Source of the DNA: UBA11475 sp045593005
GTDB taxonomy: Bacteria > Bacillota > Clostridia > Christensenellales > Borkfalkiaceae
Direction: 5' to 3'
DNA length: 56,857 bases
Assembly (NCBI GenBank): GCA_045593005.1
Contig: JAZNVV010000044.1
Coordinates: 1-56,857 of the forward strand
The stretch's first letter is position 1, and every line of letters starts with the position of its first letter. Shown here in pieces: positions 1 to 8,004 of the stretch. The notes below the pieces were generated by a model that did not search any database, was not told the DNA's origin, and saw only the letters and a program-made list of their open reading frames with translations. The position numbers were made by a program, and so were the translations under genes.

Positions 1-105
1 ACTATATATAGGTTGGGGCGTTTTTGTATATTTGGCAGGTTTTTAATGTAACGGTATGATGAAAGTTGACCAAAATTAGCAAAATAATATATGATAAAAT
101 AAAAC

Positions 106-134
106 TTGAAAAACTAATCGAAAAGGTGTATAAT
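106..134 (+). promoter_or_regulatory. Sigma-A-type promoter of the two-component operon
   Basis: TTGAAA at 106-111 and TATAAT at 129-134 are separated by exactly 17 bases. Transcription would start near 141, about 20 bases before the response regulator ATG. The region 1-105 is AT-rich and shows no gene I can support. Confidence 0.7.
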
Positions 135-161
135 TATAACAATAGTTTTATGGGGTGAAAA

Positions 162-836
162 ATGTTTCATATACTAGTTATTGACGACGATAAGAATATT
201 CGCTTTGTTATGAAAGAGGTGTTAGAGGCAAATAACTACACCGTTTTTACAGCAAATAATGGAGAAGAGGCTTTTGAAGTTCTTATTTCAGAACATATCG
301 ACCTTGCCATCGTTGACATTATGATGCCTAAAATGGATGGATATGAATTTACGAAAGAACTTCGCTCGTTTAATGAAGAACTTCCTATTTTGATGGTTTC
401 GGCAAAACAACTGCCTGAAGACAGGAAGAAGGGTTTTGTTGCTGGGATAGATGCGTTTTTGGCAAAACCTATCGACAACGAAGAACTTTTGCTTAACGTA
501 AAGGCGCTACTTCGACGATATAAAATTATAAGCGAAAGAAAAATCATGATAGGGGAAGTGGTGTTAGATTACGATAGCTACACCGTTTCCGGCCACGGTG
601 AAGTTATAGAATTACCACAAAAAGAATTTTTACTTTTATATAAACTTTTATCTTTCCCAAACAAGATATTTACGAGAATTCAACTTATGGACGAAATTTG
701 GGGTGTGGACTGCGAAACCGACGCTGAAACGGTTACCGTGCATATAGGTAGATTGCGTAAAAAGTTTGAACACTTTACCGAATTTGAAATTGAGTCTGTA
801 AGAGGACTCGGATACAAGGCAGTAAAAAAAGTATGA
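162..836 (+). CDS. OmpR/PhoB-family response regulator
   Basis: This 224-residue transcription regulator has an N-terminal receiver domain (about 1-118) and a C-terminal winged-helix DNA-binding domain (about 125-224). The acidic pocket is D8/D9/D10, the phospho-acceptor is D52 in VDIMMPK, the conserved hydroxyl residue is S80 and the conserved lysine is K102 in AKP. The ATG at 162 follows a GGGGTGAA ribosome site. Its stop overlaps the kinase start by four bases (ATGA), so the two are translationally coupled and form a cognate pair. The stimulus and regulon cannot be read from the sequence. Confidence 0.93.
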   Translation: MFHILVIDDDKNIRFVMKEVLEANNYTVFTANNGEEAFEVLISEHIDLAIVDIMMPKMDGYEFTKELRSFNEELPILMVSAKQLPEDRKKGFVAGIDAFLAKPIDNEELLLNVKALLRRYKIISERKIMIGEVVLDYDSYTVSGHGEVIELPQKEFLLLYKLLSFPNKIFTRIQLMDEIWGVDCETDAETVTVHIGRLRKKFEHFTEFEIESVRGLGYKAVKKV

Positions 837-1888
837 GTAAAGTTAAAAAAAGAGGGATGTCGCCAAAAGTACGTTTTAGGCTATTCTTTATCATTAGTGT
901 TGCCGCGATTTTACTTACGGCACTTGCAATCGAGTTTGTTTTAGAATATTTCATAATAAAGGCAGGGGACATTACGGGTAGTCCGGTAAAAGAAACGGGG
1001 CTTTTTTGGATGATAATGTTTGCTGCTATCAGTTGTGTTATAGGCTTAATACTGACGGCTATAATTAGTAAATTTATCTTAAAGCCTGTCAATACGTTAA
1101 TTGACGGAATGAATAAGCTTTCTTCGGGTGATTATTCTGCAAGAATAAAACTTGGTAAATATTCAAGCATTAAAGAGATGGAGGACAGTTTTAACGCGCT
1201 TGCTGTGGAACTACAAAACACCGAAATATTGCGTTCTGATTTTGTTAATAACTTTTCACACGAGTTAAAAACTCCTATGGCGTCAATCGGTGGGCTTATA
1301 GACTTGCTTAAAACGGAAAATCTCCCAGTAAAGAAGAAGAAAGAATATCTTGCCATTATCGAAGAAGAAATTGATAGACTTGCGTCAATGACGACTAACA
1401 TTTTAAGTTTGTCGAAGATTGAAAAGCAGGAAATTTTGACCGATAAAAAGAGATTTAATTTATCAGAACAAATACGAATTTGTGTTCTTTTATTAGAAAA
1501 AAGCTGGTCAAAACGTTGTTTGACACCTATTCTTGATATTGAAGATTATTATATAACTGCTAACGAAGATATGTTAAAACAAGTCTGGTACAATCTTTTA
1601 GAAAACGCCATTAAATTTTCTGACTATAAAAAGGACATTACGGTAAATATAAGACAAGGCGATAGATTTACGACTGTTTCGTTTGAAAATTACGGGCCAC
1701 CAGTTTTGGAAGAGGAGGCTGACAGTATATTTCACAAATTCCAAAGGGGTAGCTCGTCGCAAGGTCGCGACGGCAACGGAATCGGCTTGTCTATTGTGAA
1801 ACATATAGTAGGTCTTCATAGTGGTAAAATTTGCGTTAAATCACAAGACGGCAAAACCACTTTTACAGTTACTTTACCCAACTTATAG
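833..1888 (+). CDS. Membrane sensor histidine kinase
   Basis: A 351-residue sensor with two membrane segments (about 15-37 and 57-80) separated by only about 20 extracytoplasmic residues. They are followed by HAMP, HisKA and HATPase domains. The phospho-acceptor is H143 in NFSHELKTPM. The N box is NLLENAIKF, and the G boxes are DGNGIGLSIV and GKTTFTV. The tiny external loop suggests intramembrane sensing, as in cell-envelope stress kinases, or sensing through a partner, but no such partner is adjacent. It partners the upstream regulator, with an ATGA overlap, and a terminator follows directly. Confidence 0.93.
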   Translation: MSKVKKRGMSPKVRFRLFFIISVAAILLTALAIEFVLEYFIIKAGDITGSPVKETGLFWMIMFAAISCVIGLILTAIISKFILKPVNTLIDGMNKLSSGDYSARIKLGKYSSIKEMEDSFNALAVELQNTEILRSDFVNNFSHELKTPMASIGGLIDLLKTENLPVKKKKEYLAIIEEEIDRLASMTTNILSLSKIEKQEILTDKKRFNLSEQIRICVLLLEKSWSKRCLTPILDIEDYYITANEDMLKQVWYNLLENAIKFSDYKKDITVNIRQGDRFTTVSFENYGPPVLEEEADSIFHKFQRGSSSQGRDGNGIGLSIVKHIVGLHSGKICVKSQDGKTTFTVTLPNL

Positions 1889-1897
1889 CGATTTTTA

Positions 1898-1930
1898 GGC
1901 TCACTTTTTTATAAAAGTGGGCCTTTTGTT
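1898..1930 (+). terminator. Intrinsic terminator after the two-component operon
   Basis: The GGCTCACTTTT / AAAAGTGGGCC stem spans 1898-1923 with one G-U type mismatch, followed by TTTTGTT. It separates the kinase from fakA. Confidence 0.85.
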
Positions 1931-1953
1931 TAGTTTCAGTTCATTTTTAATTG

Positions 1954-1975
1954 CTATTATACAACTGTATAATAG
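1954..1975 (+). promoter_or_regulatory. Perfect palindrome over a -10 box, candidate operator of fakA
   Basis: CTATTATAC (1954-1962), a 4-base AACT spacer and GTATAATAG (1967-1975) form a perfect 9+9 inverted repeat. The right arm contains TATAAT (1968-1973), the likely -10 box of the fakA transcript. No good -35 is visible, only a T-rich stretch at 1944-1950, which would suit a regulated or activator-dependent promoter. A repressor dimer bound here would block the polymerase. The binding protein is unknown. Confidence 0.45.
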
Positions 1976-2004
1976 GATTTTATTTGTATTTTTAGGAGAG
2001 TATC

Positions 2005-3696
2005 GTGACTAATTCTACTTATGAAAAATTCATTGACGGTGAACTTTTTGAGAAGTTAGTTCTTTGTGGAGCGTGTAACTTAAAGGCACATATAAAAACT
2101 GTAAACGATCTTAATGTATTTCCTATTCCGGACGGCGATACGGGCGATAATATGTATATGACCATCAGTGGTGGGCTTGGTGGACTTAAAGCAGTCAAGG
2201 AAAATTCCGTATGCCAAAAAGCGCAAGCATTAGCAAAGGGCATGCTTTTAAACGCAAGGGGTAATTCTGGCGTAATACTATCACAACTTTTTTCAGGCAT
2301 GGCTAATGGCTTTAAGGATAGTGAAACAGCCACCGTTAAAATTTTAGGGGAGGCTTTTGTGCAGGGTGTAAAGCAGGCGTATTCGTCGGTGGCGCAACCA
2401 GTCGAAGGCACTATTTTAACAGTAGCAAGAGAATCTGCAGAATACGCTTTAAAAAAATGTGACGAAAATACTACCGTTTGCGAATTTTTTCATAACTGCG
2501 TAAAGGAAATGAAGGAGTCGCTAAAGCGCACGCCTGAACTTTTAGAAGCGCTTAAAGAAGCTGGCGTTATTGATAGTGGTGGCGCAGGTTTACTCTATAT
2601 AACTGAAGGTATGGAAAGCGCAGCAGAAGGTAAAGACGTAGAGGAAATTGCCTTTACGGAAATTGAAACAAAAAACGCAAAATCGGTTGACTTTTCAAAC
2701 TTTAATGAAAACAGCGTAATGACTTTTGGTTATTGTACGGAGTGCTTATTGCAACTTCAAACAAGTAAAACCGACGTTGATTCTTTTGAAGTTAGCACGA
2801 TTATCAAGTTTTTAGAAACGATAGGTGACTCTATAGTGGCTTTTAAAACTGGTACGGTCATTAAATTACACGTACACACTATGACACCTTATAAAGTGTT
2901 GGAATTTTGTCAGCAATTTGGCGAATTTTTGACAATAAAAATTGAAAATATGACGTTGCAACACAGCGAAACTGGTGAAGATTTTGCCCTTAATAAATCT
3001 AAAACGATAAAACCAAAGGTGAAAAAGGAACATAAAAAGCACGCTTTAGTAACCGTTGGTACGGGTGAAGGGTTGATAAATACTTTTTATGAATGTGGTG
3101 CAGATTTAGTTATTGACGGTGGTCAAGGACACAATCCTTCTATCGAAGATTTTATAGATGCTTTTAACGAGTTAGATGCCGAACATATTTACGTTCTTCC
3201 AAACAATAGCAATATAATTATGGCGGCAAAACAAGCGTCGTCAATGTACGATAAAGCAAAGATACATATTGTTCCAACAAAAAACTTTGGACACGCATAT
3301 GCAATTTTGTCAATGTTAGATTTTAGCGCCGACGACCCAGACGCTATTGTTGAAGGTATGATTGAAGAAATGTCATGCGCGACAACTGGTATGGTAACGC
3401 CATCTATCCGAGATGCAAACATTGACGGCGTTGAAATAAAAAAGGGTGAATTTATCGGCTTTACTGATAAAACTATGCACGTATCTTGTGGCGACAAAGT
3501 TTCAACGTTTGTGCAGTTAGCAGATAAATTAGGGGCAAAAGAAAAAGCTATTATGATAGTCGTGTACGGAAAGACTGTTACCGACGAACAACGTCTTGCT
3601 GTTTCAGCATCTATTAGCGAAAAATATCCCGAACTTGAGTTCTATGAACTTGACGGGGGACAGGACGTTTATGAATTTATAATGATTTTAGAATAA
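2005..3696 (+). CDS. fakA: Fatty acid kinase catalytic subunit FakA (DhaL/DegV-fusion, YloV family)
   Basis: At 563 residues the length fits FakA/YloV. The N-terminal DhaL-type kinase domain (about 1-200) carries the Mg-ATP motif PDGDTGDN, with D43, D45 and D48. A central domain and a C-terminal DegV-like region (about 340-563) follow. FakA phosphorylates fatty acids presented by FakB, giving acyl-phosphate for phospholipid synthesis. The start is GTG at 2005, 5 bases after AGGAGAG; no ATG fits. A DegV/FakB gene and an acyltransferase follow, consistent with an exogenous fatty acid incorporation unit. Confidence 0.88.
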   Translation: MTNSTYEKFIDGELFEKLVLCGACNLKAHIKTVNDLNVFPIPDGDTGDNMYMTISGGLGGLKAVKENSVCQKAQALAKGMLLNARGNSGVILSQLFSGMANGFKDSETATVKILGEAFVQGVKQAYSSVAQPVEGTILTVARESAEYALKKCDENTTVCEFFHNCVKEMKESLKRTPELLEALKEAGVIDSGGAGLLYITEGMESAAEGKDVEEIAFTEIETKNAKSVDFSNFNENSVMTFGYCTECLLQLQTSKTDVDSFEVSTIIKFLETIGDSIVAFKTGTVIKLHVHTMTPYKVLEFCQQFGEFLTIKIENMTLQHSETGEDFALNKSKTIKPKVKKEHKKHALVTVGTGEGLINTFYECGADLVIDGGQGHNPSIEDFIDAFNELDAEHIYVLPNNSNIIMAAKQASSMYDKAKIHIVPTKNFGHAYAILSMLDFSADDPDAIVEGMIEEMSCATTGMVTPSIRDANIDGVEIKKGEFIGFTDKTMHVSCGDKVSTFVQLADKLGAKEKAIMIVVYGKTVTDEQRLAVSASISEKYPELEFYELDGGQDVYEFIMILE

Positions 3697-3780
3697 CTAT
3701 AAATTCTGACAAAAAATAATTTAATCAAAACGGATGAGTTTATTATGATAGCCGTTAAAATAAAAAACGAGGGGTAAATT

Positions 3781-4686
3781 ATGTCAAAGTTTATCATTTT
3801 AACAGATTCAAGTTGTGATCTTGATAAAGAAATTCGCGATAAGTATCAAATCGAATACGTACCTATGCACTTTTCTATTGATGGAAAAGATTACGACGCT
3901 GATCTTGACTGGAAAACGATTTCGGTAAAAGATTTTTACGATACTATGCGTAAAGGGACGCGTATTTTTACAGCACAAGTTAATGCTGAAGAATATAAGA
4001 TAGTTTTTGAAAAGTATCTATCTGAAGGTTACGATATTTTATCTATATCTTGCTCATCAGGGCTTTCGGCGTCGGTAAAGGCAAGTTACGTTGCCCGTGA
4101 TGAAATGCTTGAAAAATATCCTGATAGAAAAATTATTTGCATTGATTCGCTAATTTCTTGCGCAGGCGTTGGTATTTTAACAATTAGAGCAAGTGAACTT
4201 CGTCAAGAGGGCAAGTCTATTGAAGAAGTTGCTGCTTGGGTTGAAGAAAATAAACTCAATATTCGTCAAGAAGGCACGGTTGATAAGTTGTCTTTTTTGA
4301 AACAGGCAGGTAGAATTTCTGCTGCCGCAGCATTTTTTGGAGGGTTGTTGAGCGTTAAGCCTATCGTTATTTCAGACGTTAAAGGTAGAAACGTTTCTGT
4401 CGAAAAAGTCAAGGGTAGAAAGGAATCTATTAAGCGTCTTGCTGAACGTGTTGCAGAACGTTATTTACCAGTTGATTATAAGGGAATATTTATACTTCAC
4501 GCAGATTGCTACGAGGATGCACAATTATTAAAGGCTGAAATTATGACAAAAGTAGATATTAGTGAAGAAGACATTCACTTTGGTTATATCGGACCTATTA
4601 TCGGCGCTTCTTGCGGACCAGGTATGATGGGTGTATATTTTTACGGCGATAAGGAAACTTACGATTTAGATAAGGTTAATGGCTAA
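3781..4686 (+). CDS. DegV-family fatty-acid-binding protein (FakB-like)
   Basis: A 301-residue DegV-fold protein. The N-terminal TDSSCDL (residues 8-14) is the family hallmark. Further in are the conserved serine region SCSSGLSAS (about 94-102) and a GRISAAAAFFG segment that lines the fatty-acid head-group site in the family. It would bind an acyl chain and present it to FakA. It begins 84 bases after fakA at an ATG preceded by GAGGGG, and its last codons overlap the next start by 8 bases. The acyl-chain preference cannot be predicted. Confidence 0.85.
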   Translation: MSKFIILTDSSCDLDKEIRDKYQIEYVPMHFSIDGKDYDADLDWKTISVKDFYDTMRKGTRIFTAQVNAEEYKIVFEKYLSEGYDILSISCSSGLSASVKASYVARDEMLEKYPDRKIICIDSLISCAGVGILTIRASELRQEGKSIEEVAAWVEENKLNIRQEGTVDKLSFLKQAGRISAAAAFFGGLLSVKPIVISDVKGRNVSVEKVKGRKESIKRLAERVAERYLPVDYKGIFILHADCYEDAQLLKAEIMTKVDISEEDIHFGYIGPIIGASCGPGMMGVYFYGDKETYDLDKVNG

Positions 4687-5392
4687 AAATTACGATTATA
4701 AAACTCCGAAAAGAAGACAGCCTATATTTAGAATATTTAGGGCAATTATTAAGCCGTTCTTTTCGGCAAAAGTTATCAATAATGCAGGCGATTTGCCTGA
4801 TAAATGTATTATACTTTCTAATCATAGCGCCAAAAGAGGTCCTATGGTTATGGAAACGTCATTCCCTGTTTTTTGTGGAAAATGGGGAGCGTATCCTATG
4901 CTTGGAACGTATAAGGAAAGATTTCGCTATTTAAGGGACGTTTTGTGTATTCAAAAATTAAAAAAGAGCAAATTTTCAGCAACAATTTCGTCGTTGATTT
5001 TAGCGTTTTTTTCTAAATGGATATATAAAGGGATGAAAATTATCCCGTCTTTCTCAGATGCAAGACTGCGCAAAACCATACAGTATAGTATTGAAACGCT
5101 TGAGTCGGGCGCGGGGGTAATGATATTCCCCGAAGATAGTTCGGATGGCTATTTCGACGTGCTGACTTCACTCTTTCCAGGATTTGTGATGTTGTCGCAA
5201 GCATATTATAAAAAACACGGTGATGACTTGCCAGTTTATATAGCATATTATCATCGAAAGTCAAGTGAAATCCGTATTGAAAAACCTGTTTACGTTCAAA
5301 AATTGCTATCACAAGGCATGACAAAAGAGCAAATAGCCGAGCATTGTAAGGATAGGATAAACGCAATTTATTATGATAATTACGCAAAATAA
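4679..5392 (+). CDS. PlsC-like acyltransferase with an altered motif I
   Basis: A 237-residue glycerophospholipid acyltransferase-like protein. Motif I is recognisable as NHSAKRGP (H49), but the HX4D aspartate position is G54. Motif III appears as FPEDSSDGY near residue 150 instead of FPEG(T/S)R. The hydrophobic stretch at about 99-112 would sit at the membrane. Its start overlaps the FakB-like gene by eight bases, so the two are co-translated, which suggests it uses acyl-phosphate, acyl-ACP or acyl-CoA from the FakAB route. Without the motif I aspartate it may be a divergent enzyme or inactive. Two terminators follow. Confidence 0.7.
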   Translation: MAKNYDYKTPKRRQPIFRIFRAIIKPFFSAKVINNAGDLPDKCIILSNHSAKRGPMVMETSFPVFCGKWGAYPMLGTYKERFRYLRDVLCIQKLKKSKFSATISSLILAFFSKWIYKGMKIIPSFSDARLRKTIQYSIETLESGAGVMIFPEDSSDGYFDVLTSLFPGFVMLSQAYYKKHGDDLPVYIAYYHRKSSEIRIEKPVYVQKLLSQGMTKEQIAEHCKDRINAIYYDNYAK

Positions 5393-5417
5393 AAAAGCAC
5401 CCATTTGGGTGCTTTTT
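5391..5417 (+). terminator. Terminator of the fakA operon
   Basis: AAAAAAGCACCC, a loop of ATTT and GGGTGCTTTTT form a compact hairpin with U-tract, overlapping the last codon of the acyltransferase gene. Confidence 0.9.
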
Positions 5418-5460
5418 ACATATAACGGTCGTGTGATATTATACCAAAAAACAAAAAATA

Positions 5461-5486
5461 AAAAAGCACCTTTCGGGGTGCTTTTT
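5461..5486. terminator. Second, bidirectional terminator between convergent genes
   Basis: AAAAAGCACC, TTTC and GGGGTGCTTTTT nearly repeat the hairpin 45 bases upstream. Its A- and T-tracts let it end the minus-strand gene at 5500 as well as plus-strand read-through. Confidence 0.8.
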
Positions 5487-5499
5487 GTGGTTAAAATTA

Positions 5500-6360
5500 C
5501 TATAATTCAATATCAACGTACGCTGGAGAGTGGTCGGAAAGTGGTAAATAATATTCCGGCGAATAACGCACGAAATTTTTAACCGAGTTTTCAGCCACCT
5601 TTTTTAGCATTATGTGGTCGATAGCATATTCAAACGGTGCTGGTGAGTATTCCGTCTTGTAGCCATCAGGATAACAGTAGTGGTAGCCCATAGTATTATC
5701 AGCAAAATCGGTTGCTAAATGATATGCCGCAATAAAACCATTGTCAAGCGCAGTTTTAATAGGTTTTGAATTATATGGCGTATTCATATCTCCAGTTAAA
5801 ATCATAGGGCAATCGTACTTGGTGCTGTACTTTTCAAGCTTGCTCATAAGTAGTTCCATTTGCCAAGCCCTTGCTTCGTTTGAAAATGGTTGAAACTTAG
5901 GCGATTTATAATCTTCTTCCGTCACAGGATTTCTTTTATACCATAAATGTGTCGTTGCATAAGCAAAAATCTTACCATTTTCCTTAATTTTGAAAACGGC
6001 AACCGACCAAGATTTACGCTTGTCGTTATTAAACGGACCACCCAAGCCCTCAATTTGTTCAGGGAATAATTCCCATTCACAATCAATGAGTTCAAACTTT
6101 TCAGAGTTGTATGCTATCGGCGAATAGCCACCCCAAATGAAAGCAAACTTTTGTCCACGTTCAATAAATTCTTGCGACATAAGCGATAACATTCTTGGTG
6201 TCATTTCTTGAAAACCTATTACGTCAGGGCAAGTGTCCTCATAAATGTGCATAAAACCTTTTACTCTAACTTCAGCAGAACAGTCAATTCCCTTTTTTGC
6301 CCAAGCAGGCGAATTATCGTCACATTCCCAAACGTTATGTGTCATTAATCTTACCATCAT
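5500..6360 (-). CDS. Endonuclease/exonuclease/phosphatase-fold hydrolase
   Basis: A 286-residue EEP (DNase I-like) protein. The landmarks in order are an N-terminal LMTHNVWE strand, metal-binding GFQEMTP near residue 50, TGDMNTP near 190 and the terminal SDHSPAYVDIEL. These supply the Glu, Asp, Asn, Asp and His of the active site. No signal peptide is seen. Members of this fold cut DNA, phosphoinositides or sphingomyelin, and the substrate is not decidable here. The start at 6360 follows AAAGGAG; a second in-frame ATG lies immediately after it. Confidence 0.85.
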   Translation of the reverse strand: MMVRLMTHNVWECDDNSPAWAKKGIDCSAEVRVKGFMHIYEDTCPDVIGFQEMTPRMLSLMSQEFIERGQKFAFIWGGYSPIAYNSEKFELIDCEWELFPEQIEGLGGPFNNDKRKSWSVAVFKIKENGKIFAYATTHLWYKRNPVTEEDYKSPKFQPFSNEARAWQMELLMSKLEKYSTKYDCPMILTGDMNTPYNSKPIKTALDNGFIAAYHLATDFADNTMGYHYCYPDGYKTEYSPAPFEYAIDHIMLKKVAENSVKNFVRYSPEYYLPLSDHSPAYVDIEL

Positions 6361-6495
6361 AAATCAATCTCCTTTCTTTAACTATACGGCAAATAAACCA
6401 TTTGTTATATATAATAAAAAGACAAAAAATATTGTTTTTGGGAAAATTGCCTTTGGTTGTATTTTATAGTCTAACGGTAGCGTTAAAGTCTACCA

Positions 6496-7257
6496 TTAAT
6501 TAGGCGTAAGCCAGTTGTTGCCGGTAGCGTAATCAATAGTAATCCCTGGTTGAACGTTATAAATATAAACGCAAAACTTAACTTCTTCGCCATTATCTTC
6601 AACGGAGTATGCTTCCATTAATACGCCGTTTGCGACAAGGTTGTTTCCGTCATAAATAGGTGTAACCCTGTACATAACGTGGTTAGAAGGGTATTCTTCA
6701 AGATAATCGTCCACCATATTTTCAAACGGTAACATACCTTCAACGTTAAAATATCTTGTGCCTGTAATAAGGTTTTTCTCATTATCATTTTCAGCAGTAA
6801 GTTGCCAACCTATAAGGTGAGACCTGTTGTATATGTAACCACCGTCTACAAGATCTGTGTCGTAACGGTTATTTTCCCAACCCGACGGGTATACGTGTCC
6901 TATTTCACCCCTATCTTCGCCCGGGGCAGGTTGAATATCACTACTTATGCAAGCCATTGCATAGCCACACCTACCAAGACTGTCAAGTTCGCTGTAAAAC
7001 TCAAAGGAAGTCGTTTTAATTTCGTCTTCGGTAAAAAACGGCTCGTTACTATTTATAACGACATAAACGTCCCCTGAATAATCGGGAATTTCGTCAAGCG
7101 TTATGTGTTGATAAGGTGGGTCCTCATTAAATAAATCCCTTAAAAACGGAATTTTATCTCTTAATAAATATCCCGTCAGTAAAATTGCGACAAGTAGTAG
7201 GGTAATAATTAACGAAGTCAGCTTTTTCTTTTGTGATTTAGTCATTTTTTTAGCCAT
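6496..7257 (-). CDS. Membrane-anchored DNA/RNA non-specific endonuclease (DNA-entry nuclease type)
   Basis: A 253-residue nuclease with a lysine-rich head, one membrane anchor (about 14-32) and an extracytoplasmic beta-beta-alpha-metal nuclease domain. The catalytic motif is NRSHLIG at 144-150 (H147), followed by a conserved asparagine in ENDNEKN and the TGTRYFNVEG segment typical of streptococcal EndA-like nucleases. It probably degrades extracellular DNA for nutrition or processes it during uptake. It starts two bases after the stop of the preceding minus-strand gene, with AAAGGAG as its ribosome site. Whether it works with the pilus 15 kb away is unknown. Confidence 0.85.
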   Translation of the reverse strand: MAKKMTKSQKKKLTSLIITLLLVAILLTGYLLRDKIPFLRDLFNEDPPYQHITLDEIPDYSGDVYVVINSNEPFFTEDEIKTTSFEFYSELDSLGRCGYAMACISSDIQPAPGEDRGEIGHVYPSGWENNRYDTDLVDGGYIYNRSHLIGWQLTAENDNEKNLITGTRYFNVEGMLPFENMVDDYLEEYPSNHVMYRVTPIYDGNNLVANGVLMEAYSVEDNGEEVKFCVYIYNVQPGITIDYATGNNWLTPN

Positions 7258-7259
7258 TA

Positions 7260-7661
7260 CTAAACTCCTTTAACGTAAACTTCCTCTGTGATTTTATCGT
7301 GCGACGAACCTTTAAATTCGTCAGTAGAAACAAGGGCAAAGCCTTCTTTATTTAAATCGAAGGAAAATTTTTTATCAGACGGATAATGCCTATTCCACTT
7401 ATACAAAATAACTTTTTCTGCCTTGCGTATATCAGCGTCGGCATTTTCAACAAAACAATATTCGCCGTCTTTTGCAATTTCCAAAAAGTCGTCGGATACG
7501 GTAACACAATAGCCGTCAAACAGTTTTTTAGAAAATTCGTTTATAAACATTTTGCCGTTGGCAAAACTCATAATTCGTTCGATAAGCAATCTGTCACGGC
7601 TTTGTCTACGGTTATTAAACAGCAAACCGTAACGCTTGTCAACACAATAAATAAGTATCAT
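7260..7661 (-). CDS. Small conserved protein of unknown function upstream of the nuclease
   Basis: A 133-residue soluble protein beginning MILIYCVDKRYG and containing FNNRRQSRDR (about 16-25), YCFVEN and KWNRHYPSD motifs. I recall similar short clostridial proteins, some labelled ribonuclease Z in databases, but it lacks the HxHxDH metal motif, so that label is not supported. It is first in a two-gene minus-strand operon with the nuclease and has GGGGAAA before its ATG. The pairing suggests a role in nuclease expression or activity, but this is inference. Confidence 0.65.
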   Translation of the reverse strand: MILIYCVDKRYGLLFNNRRQSRDRLLIERIMSFANGKMFINEFSKKLFDGYCVTVSDDFLEIAKDGEYCFVENADADIRKAEKVILYKWNRHYPSDKKFSFDLNKEGFALVSTDEFKGSSHDKITEEVYVKGV

Positions 7662-7683
7662 TTTTTCCCCGTAATTTTTTGTA

Positions 7684-7712
7684 ATTATAGCATAAAACGA
7701 CGGTCAATGCAA
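7684..7712 (-). promoter_or_regulatory. Promoter of the minus-strand nuclease operon
   Basis: Read on the minus strand, TTGCAT (7707-7712) and TATAAT (7684-7689) are 17 bases apart. The first ATG of the operon is about 23 bases downstream of the -10 box. Confidence 0.6.
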
Positions 7713-7817
7713 TAGTGACATAGTATTTTGATTAGATTTTCACTACCAAAAACGCATGGTTTAATCGTTGTAAGTTAAAAAAAGTTTATTTGTTATATAA
7801 TTTATTATATTATTATA

Positions 7818-7846
7818 TTGACAAGATATTTTGTTTGGTTTATAAT
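7818..7846 (+). promoter_or_regulatory. Consensus promoter of the aromatic operon
   Basis: TTGACA at 7818-7823 and TATAAT at 7841-7846 with a 17-base spacer match the sigma-A consensus perfectly. Transcription should start near 7853, giving a leader of about 150 bases before the symporter gene. The strength of the promoter suggests control by attenuation rather than initiation. Confidence 0.85.
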
Positions 7847-7872
7847 TAGAAAAAAAGTTTATGGAACGCAAG

Positions 7873-7926
7873 ATGAAATATAACAAATTCGCTTATTATT
7901 ACGGATATTATTATAATTTGAAATAA
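7873..7926 (+). CDS. Tyrosine-rich leader peptide
   Basis: ATG at 7873 opens a 17-codon ORF, MKYNKFAYYYGYYYNLK, ending at TAA 7924-7926. Seven of 17 residues are Tyr, six of them within the seven codons at 7894-7914 (three Tyr, Gly, three Tyr). GGAA at 7863-7866 is a usable ribosome site. An in-frame ATG at 7861 would add four residues but has no ribosome site. The ORF lies just after a consensus promoter and ends 7 bases before the first strand of an antiterminator helix. This is the arrangement of an amino-acid attenuator, here tuned to tRNA-Tyr charging. Function is inferred from layout. Confidence 0.75.
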   Translation: MKYNKFAYYYGYYYNLK

Positions 7927-7932
7927 TCGTTA

Positions 7933-7990
7933 GTTAAGCGGTTTTCTTTTTCACGTTGTTTAACCGCCTTAACGGCGGTTTTTTATTTTT
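7933..7990 (+). promoter_or_regulatory. Attenuator: mutually exclusive antiterminator and terminator
   Basis: Strand A is GTTAAGCGGTT (7933-7943). It can pair with AACCGCCTTAAC (7962-7973, one bulged C) to form an antiterminator. The same downstream bases instead form the terminator AACCGCC (7962-7968), TTAAC and GGCGGTT (7974-7980), followed by TTTTATTTTT. A ribosome stopped at the leader stop codon would cover strand A and favour termination. One stalled at the Tyr codons would leave it free and favour read-through. The Shine-Dalgarno of the next gene (7992-7997) lies right after the U-tract. Confidence 0.75.
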
Positions 7991-8004
7991 TAGGAGGCTT
8001 ATTT

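Noticed and set aside
5373..5582. Plus-strand ORF across two terminators
   Set aside because: It starts inside the acyltransferase end and translates both terminator hairpins, so it is a reading-frame accident.
7260..7661. Ribonuclease Z
   Set aside because: I recall that name on similar short proteins, but the HxHxDH metal-binding motif is absent and the length is far too short.
7850..8004. T-box riboswitch before the symporter gene
   Set aside because: The leader is only about 150 bases and lacks the GGTGG-type T-box sequence and the specifier stem. The peptide ORF and two competing hairpins explain it better.
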